The notes beneath the pieces were generated by a model. That model made no database searches. It was not told the origin of the DNA and was given only the letters and a program-made list of their open reading frames with translations. A program made the translations under genes and the position numbers. Below are positions 57,045 through 64,000 of a stretch of 64,000 nucleotides of DNA, one piece after another. Each line of letters begins with the position of its first letter. Positions within the stretch are counted from its first letter, which is position 1. Source of the stretch: Lutibacter agarilyticus (GTDB lineage: Bacteria > Bacteroidota > Bacteroidia > Flavobacteriales > Flavobacteriaceae); NCBI RefSeq assembly GCF_900188235.1, contig NZ_FZNT01000005.1, positions 219,868 through 283,867 on the forward strand. The letters are read 5' to 3'.

Positions 57045-58661
57045 TTACTTAATAGCTTCTGGATTTACAATCACAAATTCTGTTCTTCTATTTAATTGAT
57101 GTTCTGCTTCTGTACAAGGAACATCATTAGAACATTTATTAACTAATTGCGTTTCTCCATAACCTTGCCCTGTGATTCTTGAAGGATCAATACCTTTTTT
57201 GATAATCCAATCAATAGATGATTTTGCTCTACGGTTAGACAGTTTTAAGTTATAGGCATCTGGAGCTCTACTATCGGTATGAGAATTCAATTGAATTTTA
57301 ATTTCAGGATATTTCCTCATTATTGCAACTACTTTTTCTAACTCAACAGCTGCATCTGAACGTATATATGATTTGTTTAAATCAAAATATAGTGGATTAA
57401 TCTTTATCATTAACGAATCTCTAACATAAACAAATTCACTTATTGCTAAATTTAAATCTACTTTAAATTCTGAATTGTATACATTTGAAGTACTAATTTC
57501 CTCATCATCAATTGTATAATCTTTTTCTGAACCTACCAATTTATAATTAGTTTCACAGTTTAAGTTAAAACTGAAAGTTGCATTAGCATCGGTTATTTTA
57601 CTTTCTAACAAAACTCCTTGATGATCAAATAATTCAACCAAAGCTCCTGGCAATAATTCGTTTGTATTTTTATCTCTAATTACACCTTGTACCAGCTGAT
57701 TACATTTAAAAGTTAAAGGCGTTAATTCTACAAATGAGTAGATATCATCGTCACCATTACCTCCATCTCTATTGGATGAAAAATAACCTAGATTGGTATT
57801 TGGTTTTTGTACAAAACTAAAATCATCTTTATTACTGTTTAAAGGCTCACCTATGTTTTGTGCTTTTTTAACAACTTCTCCATGCTGAATAGGGGCCACG
57901 TAAATATCTAACCCTCCTTTACCGTCAACGTAACCATTTGATGAGAAATATAACACATCATTTTCATCTACAAAAGGAAACATTTCTTTTCCTTGAGTAT
58001 TTACATTTGGACCTAAATTTCTTGGCGCACTGTATGTACTGTCATTCAAAATATCTACTACATAAATATCTGTTTCACCATAACCGCCTAACATATCAGA
58101 AATGAAGTATAACTTATCTTCTGCAGCATTTAATACTGGATGACCGGTTTGGTAATTATCATTATTAAAAGGCATTTGTTTTACTTCCCAATCATCTTTA
58201 TTTTTTATTTTGGCTTTGTATAACTGATTTAGGTTCCTATTTAATGTATCTTTTTTAAACTTTTTGTTTAAATAGTTATTTCTAGTAAAATATATCGTTT
58301 TTAAATCTTTAGAGAAAGTAACATCAGCATCATGAAATTTTGAATTTACTTTTTTCGAAAAAAGTGTTACCTCCGAAATCTCACCATCTTCACTACACAC
58401 TCCTTTATACAATTGTAAAAAAGGTTGATCATTACCTTTCCATACTCTATTTTTTATCGTTTTACTTTTTCTTGAGGAAGTAAATATCACAGTACTATCA
58501 CCTGCATACGAAACACCATAATCTTGGTATTTAGTGTTTACAGCTATATTTTTTATAGTATAATTCCCTTTTAATGTAACCTCTTTAGTTGTATTTTGTA
58601 ATCCTTGTGCTCTTAATAAACTTATACAGAACAATAATAATAGTATGGTAAATTTTTTCAT
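57045..58661 (-). CDS. OmpA-family protein with beta-propeller domain
   Basis: A 538-residue outer-membrane-associated protein. Order: signal peptide (about 1-18), WD40/TolB-like PD40 propeller repeats (about 40-310; GHPVLNAAEDKLYFISDMLGGYGETDIYV and similar), a carboxypeptidase-regulatory-like domain (about 320-395) and a C-terminal OmpA domain (about 420-530). The layout matches proteins such as PorE that link the T9SS machinery to peptidoglycan. It is 21 bases downstream of a PorP/SprF gene, the usual adhesin-PorP-OmpA arrangement. Confidence 0.88.
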   Translation of the reverse strand: MKKFTILLLLFCISLLRAQGLQNTTKEVTLKGNYTIKNIAVNTKYQDYGVSYAGDSTVIFTSSRKSKTIKNRVWKGNDQPFLQLYKGVCSEDGEISEVTLFSKKVNSKFHDADVTFSKDLKTIYFTRNNYLNKKFKKDTLNRNLNQLYKAKIKNKDDWEVKQMPFNNDNYQTGHPVLNAAEDKLYFISDMLGGYGETDIYVVDILNDSTYSAPRNLGPNVNTQGKEMFPFVDENDVLYFSSNGYVDGKGGLDIYVAPIQHGEVVKKAQNIGEPLNSNKDDFSFVQKPNTNLGYFSSNRDGGNGDDDIYSFVELTPLTFKCNQLVQGVIRDKNTNELLPGALVELFDHQGVLLESKITDANATFSFNLNCETNYKLVGSEKDYTIDDEEISTSNVYNSEFKVDLNLAISEFVYVRDSLMIKINPLYFDLNKSYIRSDAAVELEKVVAIMRKYPEIKIQLNSHTDSRAPDAYNLKLSNRRAKSSIDWIIKKGIDPSRITGQGYGETQLVNKCSNDVPCTEAEHQLNRRTEFVIVNPEAIK

Positions 58662-58682
58662 ATCTAGTTTCTCTGGTTTTAT

Positions 58683-59594
58683 TTAAAAGAATCTTGGACT
58701 CTTTAAATTTTTTCTATTAAATTCAAACAACATTATAATCTCGTGCGATCCTGAATTAAAATCACCAAAATTGCTAGTTGTGTAATCATAAGCATACCCA
58801 ATTCTAAAATCATCGTTTACTTGGAAACCAACCATACCACTGATAGAATCATCAAATCGGTACGACATACCCACTTCAAACATTTGATTTACCAATAAGT
58901 TTAATGAAAGATCAACTGATAAAGGTGCCCCTGAAGTTGCTTTAAACATTGTTGAAGGCTTCAATAATAAATTTTCTGACAAGTCAAACACATACCCCGC
59001 AGTTAAAAAATAATGCATCTTTTCTGAAGCTGTGCTAACATACCCATTACCACTTTCTAAATGTCGTGTCTCTAAAAAATTTGGTACTGAAAAACCAGCA
59101 TAAAATTTATTTGTATAATAATATACACCTGCTCCAAAATTAGGAGAAGCTTGATTGATAGGTTCGTTTAATGGATCTGGATCAACGGTATCTAAATAAC
59201 CTATATCTAAAAGACTAACTCCCGCTTTTAGTCCAAATGCCAAACGACCTTCTTCACTTGTGAAAATAGTATACGAAAAATCTGCATACACATTACTTTC
59301 CTTTACAGGACCTATCTCATCATAAATTACAGAAAGACCTAGCCCTGTAGCTTTTCCTATAGGTGAATTGAATGAAAGTGTCGCTGTTTTTGGGGCACCT
59401 TCAACTCCTACCCATTGTGTTCTACCTAACAAGCCAATAGCTGGAACTCCTTTAGATCCTGCATACGCTGGGTTGATAACCACCATATTGTACATATACT
59501 GGGTATATTGTGCATCTTGCTGTCCAAAAATGGTTGTTGCAGACATTAAAGCTAAAATTCCTAAAAGTAATTTTATTTGTTTCATAAACTTCAT
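58683..59594 (-). CDS. PorP/SprF-family T9SS membrane protein
   Basis: A 303-residue outer-membrane barrel of the PorP/SprF family (type IX secretion). A signal peptide of about 24 residues precedes YTQYMYNMVVINPAYAGSKG, the family signature. In Flavobacterium johnsoniae SprF is needed to export or attach the surface adhesin SprB that is encoded next to it. Here the neighbouring large adhesin is the expected client. It lies between that adhesin (57 bases) and an OmpA-family gene. Confidence 0.92.
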   Translation of the reverse strand: MKFMKQIKLLLGILALMSATTIFGQQDAQYTQYMYNMVVINPAYAGSKGVPAIGLLGRTQWVGVEGAPKTATLSFNSPIGKATGLGLSVIYDEIGPVKESNVYADFSYTIFTSEEGRLAFGLKAGVSLLDIGYLDTVDPDPLNEPINQASPNFGAGVYYYTNKFYAGFSVPNFLETRHLESGNGYVSTASEKMHYFLTAGYVFDLSENLLLKPSTMFKATSGAPLSVDLSLNLLVNQMFEVGMSYRFDDSISGMVGFQVNDDFRIGYAYDYTTSNFGDFNSGSHEIIMLFEFNRKNLKSPRFF

Positions 59595-59651
59595 TTAAAT
59601 AATATAGTTTAGGAGATAGCATTGTTTAATATTATATCTCCAGATAATTTT

Positions 59652-62600
59652 TTATCGTTTTAAATAGACCCAACCTGTTTGCGGTTTTCTTTCTCTATCG
59701 TTAAAATAAATTGTATAGAAATAAGTTCCTACTGGTAGTTCACCAGCACCAATATTCCATCGTCCATCTGAATATCCATCCCACCAATCCGGTATTGTTG
59801 TTGAGTTCCCATTATGTTTATATTCATATACTTTATTACCCCACCTATTCACAATTCCCATACTAAAATCTGAATATAAGACCTGTAAATTTCTAACTTC
59901 AAATACATCATTAATACCATCTCCATTTGGTGTAAACTCTTCAGAAATCACTAATAAAACTTGAGGTTTTGTAATAACACTCGCCATGTCATCTTCATTA
60001 AGATCTCCATTTCCAGGAGTTGAATCAGGATCATATTCATTTGCAGCTGTTACTTCTGCAACATTTAACCAATCCCCATATGAATTCACTCTAGTCGTAA
60101 CTGTTAAAATTTCTTCTTCTCCACTTACAACACTTCCAACATCCCACAAACCGCTATATTCATCATAAATTCCGTTAGTTACTGATGCACTTACAAATGA
60201 ATATCCTGAAGGTAACAAATCTGTTACTTCAACACCTGTAGCGTTACTTGGGCCATTATTAGTTAAAGTAATGGTAAAAATTACATTCTCTCCTGATATT
60301 GGACTATCGTTATTCACTTGTTTATTTAACATTAAATCTGATGCCTCAGGAATAGTAATATTTACTTGTGCAGTTTGACAAGTTCCTGGTGCTGAATCAC
60401 CAATAGTTGCTATGTAACAAACTTCATATTCAACTATTACTGTTTTACCTGCTTCGGAAGGGTTTGGTGTATAGGTCATTTCACCTGTTAAAGAATCAAA
60501 ACTCACAACTCCAAGTGCATTTCCACCTATTTGGATTAAAGTTGTATTAGTACTTGGCAAATAATCATCGTTTAATAAAACATCAATAATCCCTGTTTCA
60601 TTAAACATGATTATACCATTATCATTCTCAACAACTATTTTTAATACATTAGGATCTGTGACATCAGGATTTCCATCATTGTCATCATCAATATCATAAA
60701 TATCAGCAATACCATCACCTTCATTATCAGAAAGTACTGTAATTGTCACATTCGCTGTTGTACAAATAGGAGTAATAGTATCATCACAAACCTCATATAC
60801 AAAACTATCTGTTCCAACAAAATCAAGGCTTGGCGTGTAAATATATGTGCCGTCAGGATTGATAACTACTGTACCATTAGTTGGAAGAGTTATTGGTAAT
60901 GTATTTATCACTAGTATATCTCCGTCTATATCACTATCGTTCAACAATAAACCACCTAAAAAAGGAACATTTTCAACAGCTTCAGCAACATCATCTACTG
61001 CGACTGGTGAATCATTTACCGGACTTACCGTAATCATTATGTTAGCAATGTTAGAGGTTAATCCTTCATTGTCATTCACAACATATTCAACAGGTGTCAC
61101 AATTCCATTAAAATCAGCTACTGGAGTAAATGTTACTACTCCTAGTGGACTCACCGTATAAGTCCCTTCATTCTCAACATTCCAAGTTGTTTGAATTCCT
61201 GGAGTTGTAGGATCTAAATCAACTGTTGCTATATCTACAGAACCATCTTCATCCGTGTCATTGCCTATTATATCAATGGTAATAATCGTGTCCTCATTGG
61301 CTGTAATTGCATCTGTATTCGCAATTGGAGCCGAATTAAACACTTGGCAAACCAAACCAAAATCTAATGTGTTATCAACTGATTCTGTTGCTGTTAATTG
61401 CGCTAGTTTAATATCATCCGTTGTCACACCACAAACTGAATATGTTTTAGCTTCAACAACTTTCCCTGATTTAGCTAACACTGCTGTAGGTAATACTTTT
61501 ACCAATCCACTTTCTCTCATTAAATTGGCAGCAGCTACAATACCTGCTTCAAAATCAAATCGCACTTCATATTCACCCCATTCATTTAATTCACCTCTAG
61601 TACGCCAATATCCTTGAATACCAACTATAATTTCTTTTGAAAAACCATTTGGCCCGGTTACATATATGTTAGGAACACTTGTTGTTGTACTGCCAAATCC
61701 TGCTGCATTTAATTCTCCTTCATTATTAGCCCCTTCATAACTTCCATCTCCGTTAAAATCAATCCATTCCCAAGTACTATAATCTATAGAACCATTCGCA
61801 TTTGGAATATTTTGAGTTACCACCCCGTCATTATTAGCATCAAACCATTCATCTTGTATTCCGTTGTTATTTACATCATACCAAACAAAATTTCCAAGAA
61901 CAGGAAGATCTGAGGCATCATACGTAAAGTTATTAACTACGTAATCACAATTTTCAATATCATAGAAACCTAAACTTGAATTTACATTATACAAGTCATA
62001 CGCTGTATTTAAATTTGCATCCTGAACCTGTACAATATAATTCCCAGGAATAAACCCTGTAAAGTTATAATATCCATCAGCCCCTGTTACCATCAATAAT
62101 GTTGGTCCTGCCGTTCCATTATTTGGTATCAATGTTACCGGTACATTTGCCAAAGGCGTATTTGTACCAATATTCATTACAACACCTGATATCTTAGTTG
62201 AATTACATATCACATTCACAGTCACCATAGCTGTATCACAATTACTCATATTTGCATTTTCACAAATACTATAAGTTATACTGTAGTTTCCCGCAGGGGT
62301 TCCATCTAAAACATCAACGGAACCGTTTGGATTTAATGTGACATAACCTGTTGGATCAGCATTAACAATTGTTAGAGTAATGTCATTAGAATTTACAGCG
62401 ACATTTTCAAATGTATCGTTATCAAAAGCATTTATAATAGCTGTTCCTCCGTTTAGTCCATCTATACCACTGATAACATCATTTTCTGCTACAAGTGCAT
62501 CATTCAAGGGGTTGACCGTAATGTTTAAGGTTCCTGTATCGATTAAAAAGCCATCAGTAACCGTATAATCAACAATGTCTGGTCCAGTATAGTTCACCTC

Positions 62601-64000
62601 TGGGGTATACGTATAAGAACCGTCTGTTGCAATAACAATTGTTCCGCCTTGTACGGTGGTAAATGTTCCTGCTATTACACTTAAGGCATCTCCATCTAAA
62701 TCGGTGTCATTTAAATCTAAGTCTACTGTTGATGTAAATAACGTATCTTCTGTCGCATTGATTGCATCGTCTACTGCGACTGGCCCATCGTTTTGAGAAG
62801 CTACCGTAATGGTTAATGTACCCATATCCGTAAGGTTTCCATCTGTTACTATGTAATCAACACTATCTGTTCCATTAAAGTTTGTAGCTGGGGTATACGC
62901 ATAAGAACCATCTGTTGCAATAACAATTGTTCCGCCTTGTGCTGTGGTAAATGTTCCTGCTGTTACACTTAAGGCATCTCCATCTAAATCGGTGTCATTT
63001 GAATCTAAGTCTACTGTTGATGTAAATAACGTATCTTCTGTAGCATTGATTGCATCGTCTACTGCGACTGGTCCATCGTTTTGAGAAGCTACCGTAATGG
63101 TTAATGTACCCATATCCGTAAGGTTTCCATCTGTTACTATGTAATCAACACTATCTGTTCCATTAAAGTTTGTAGCTGGGGTATACGCATAAGAACCATC
63201 TGTTGCAATAACAATTGTTCCGCCTTGTGCTGTGGTAAATGTCCCTGCTGTTACACTTAAGGCATCTCCATCTAAATCGGTGTCATTTGAATCTAAGTCT
63301 ACTGTTGATGTAAATAACGTATCTTCTGTAGCATTGATTGCATCGTCTACTGCGACTGGCCCATCGTTCACTGGTGTAACCACTATAGTTATATAAACGG
63401 TGGCTGAAGAACAAACATTAGGTGTCAAATTTATGTTACAAACTTGATAATTTACTGTTACTGTTGTACCCTCTTCTCCTGCTACTGAAGTATAAGATAT
63501 TTCACCTGTGTTTTCATCAAATATAACTGAACCTGCTGCAGTAGCTCCAATTTGAGTTATTGCGATTATACCTGTATTATTTATGTCTAAATTATCTGAA
63601 AAATCATCATTATTAATTATATCATAAGTAGTTGGTATTCCTCCAAGAACATTCATGTTGTCATCGAATGCAGTAGGAACAAATGGATTTGGATCACTAC
63701 TATCTGGATTACCATCATTATCATCATCAGAGTCACAAACATCACCTAATCCATCTGCATCTGCATCTTCTTGTAATGGATTTGAAATACTTGAACAGTT
63801 GTCTACATTATCACAAATACCATCACTATCAATATCATTTATTGGATCATTCTCCCAAGAACAAGTCGTTGTGTTGAATACAAAATTATCCCAACAATTC
63901 ACTATCGCTGGTTGAACATCTTGAACTCCTGTGTTTTCCCAAGAACAAGTTGTTGTGTTGAATACAAAATTATCCCAACAATTCACTACCGCTGGTTGAA
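59652..64000 (-). CDS. Large T9SS type B surface adhesin, 5' end outside window
   Basis: At least 1,448 residues; the frame stays open to the right edge. From the visible N-terminal side: two CWDNFVFNTTTCSWEN repeats, a calcium-binding thrombospondin type 3-like stretch (ICDNVDNCS, GDVCDSDDDNDG), three 96-residue Ig/cadherin-like tandem repeats (62493-63356), an SdrD-B-type region, two more Ig-like domains, a DUF11 domain and a C-terminal gliding-motility/CHU_C type B sorting domain (FTPNGDGINDVFEV ... GWVYLKR). It is probably exported by the type IX system and shown on the surface for adhesion or gliding. The paired PorP/SprF follows directly. Confidence 0.93.
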   Translation of the reverse strand, partial: QPAVVNCWDNFVFNTTTCSWENTGVQDVQPAIVNCWDNFVFNTTTCSWENDPINDIDSDGICDNVDNCSSISNPLQEDADADGLGDVCDSDDDNDGNPDSSDPNPFVPTAFDDNMNVLGGIPTTYDIINNDDFSDNLDINNTGIIAITQIGATAAGSVIFDENTGEISYTSVAGEEGTTVTVNYQVCNINLTPNVCSSATVYITIVVTPVNDGPVAVDDAINATEDTLFTSTVDLDSNDTDLDGDALSVTAGTFTTAQGGTIVIATDGSYAYTPATNFNGTDSVDYIVTDGNLTDMGTLTITVASQNDGPVAVDDAINATEDTLFTSTVDLDSNDTDLDGDALSVTAGTFTTAQGGTIVIATDGSYAYTPATNFNGTDSVDYIVTDGNLTDMGTLTITVASQNDGPVAVDDAINATEDTLFTSTVDLDLNDTDLDGDALSVIAGTFTTVQGGTIVIATDGSYTYTPEVNYTGPDIVDYTVTDGFLIDTGTLNITVNPLNDALVAENDVISGIDGLNGGTAIINAFDNDTFENVAVNSNDITLTIVNADPTGYVTLNPNGSVDVLDGTPAGNYSITYSICENANMSNCDTAMVTVNVICNSTKISGVVMNIGTNTPLANVPVTLIPNNGTAGPTLLMVTGADGYYNFTGFIPGNYIVQVQDANLNTAYDLYNVNSSLGFYDIENCDYVVNNFTYDASDLPVLGNFVWYDVNNNGIQDEWFDANNDGVVTQNIPNANGSIDYSTWEWIDFNGDGSYEGANNEGELNAAGFGSTTTSVPNIYVTGPNGFSKEIIVGIQGYWRTRGELNEWGEYEVRFDFEAGIVAAANLMRESGLVKVLPTAVLAKSGKVVEAKTYSVCGVTTDDIKLAQLTATESVDNTLDFGLVCQVFNSAPIANTDAITANEDTIITIDIIGNDTDEDGSVDIATVDLDPTTPGIQTTWNVENEGTYTVSPLGVVTFTPVADFNGIVTPVEYVVNDNEGLTSNIANIMITVSPVNDSPVAVDDVAEAVENVPFLGGLLLNDSDIDGDILVINTLPITLPTNGTVVINPDGTYIYTPSLDFVGTDSFVYEVCDDTITPICTTANVTITVLSDNEGDGIADIYDIDDDNDGNPDVTDPNVLKIVVENDNGIIMFNETGIIDVLLNDDYLPSTNTTLIQIGGNALGVVSFDSLTGEMTYTPNPSEAGKTVIVEYEVCYIATIGDSAPGTCQTAQVNITIPEASDLMLNKQVNNDSPISGENVIFTITLTNNGPSNATGVEVTDLLPSGYSFVSASVTNGIYDEYSGLWDVGSVVSGEEEILTVTTRVNSYGDWLNVAEVTAANEYDPDSTPGNGDLNEDDMASVITKPQVLLVISEEFTPNGDGINDVFEVRNLQVLYSDFSMGIVNRWGNKVYEYKHNGNSTTIPDWWDGYSDGRWNIGAGELPVGTYFYTIYFNDRERKPQTGWVYLKR
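62493..63356 (-). repeat. Three tandem 288-base repeats in the adhesin gene
   Basis: Copies at 63069-63356, 62781-63068 and 62493-62780 encode 96-residue units starting VAVDDAINATEDTLFTST. The first two differ at only a few bases; the third has diverged, mainly in its second half. Each carries a DLDxNDTDLDGDAL segment typical of calcium-binding Ig-like units. Confidence 0.95.
63853..64000 (-). repeat. 84-base repeat at the right edge
   Basis: The 84-base unit (copies offset 63853 and 63937) encodes a 28-residue motif with CWDNFVFNTTTCSWEN. More copies may lie beyond the window. Confidence 0.85.

Noticed and set aside
62493..63356. Tandem repeats considered as a CRISPR array
   Set aside because: Units are 288 bases, lie in frame inside one protein gene and have no spacer structure.

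Overview
The window looks like a chromosomal segment from a member of the Flavobacteriaceae (Bacteroidetes). The base composition is AT-rich and promoters of the TAnnTTTG type recur. Surface proteins carry type IX secretion (T9SS) C-terminal signals, there is a PorP/SprF homologue, and several small families (DUF6427, DUF6341, DUF4251) that I know only from this group. The genus cannot be fixed from the sequence. No rRNA, tRNA, CRISPR array, insertion sequence or prophage was seen; most of the window is housekeeping sequence.

Layout. 1-5443: a DinB-like protein, an ArsC-like protein and an outer-membrane barrel, then a tight minus-strand cluster of an acidic hypothetical protein, a putative PD-(D/E)XK nuclease, a D12-class adenine methyltransferase and a glycosyltransferase that overlaps the methyltransferase. 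This is the best candidate for an unusual system. 5622-7871: tdk, alr, mscL. 7976-12991: two minus-strand runs, MOSC/GH3/M23 and nadD/gmk/yicC. 13324-17697: upp, two flavobacterial membrane proteins, trmB, an alkyltransferase-like protein, then Mrp and NifU-type iron-sulphur proteins. 17824-21524: DUF3108 protein, M23 peptidase, pgi. 21765-27816: a TonB-dependent receptor with a four-repeat lipoprotein, facing a secreted endonuclease I. 27960-32177: a cytochrome b-like membrane protein, lipid genes (acyltransferase, acyl-ACP desaturase), and an omega-amidase/methionine aminotransferase pair.

32337-40023 is a thiamine operon under a TPP riboswitch: thiS, thiC, a divergent thiE-like gene, thiD, thiE, thiG, thiH and a thiF-rhodanese fusion. 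thiL lies apart at 50556-51602. The operon is tightly packed except around the thiE-like gene, where both spacers are filled with intergenic repeat elements. 40110-43555 is sdhCAB. 43713-43997 looks like a decayed secreted-protein gene. 43998-50553 holds ChaN, aminopeptidase P, lysC divergent from an ACT-type protein, an alpha/beta hydrolase, a YiiX-like lipoprotein and a DUF4251 protein. 51747-55778 is an iscA-like gene with sufBCD, without sufS or sufE. 55833-64000 is a T9SS-linked surface cluster: a large type B adhesin running off the right edge, PorP/SprF and two OmpA-family proteins.

Convergent gene pairs are repeatedly separated by long, near-perfect palindromic terminators. Several alternative start codons (TTG, GTG) were resolved by family N-termini or by promoter position.
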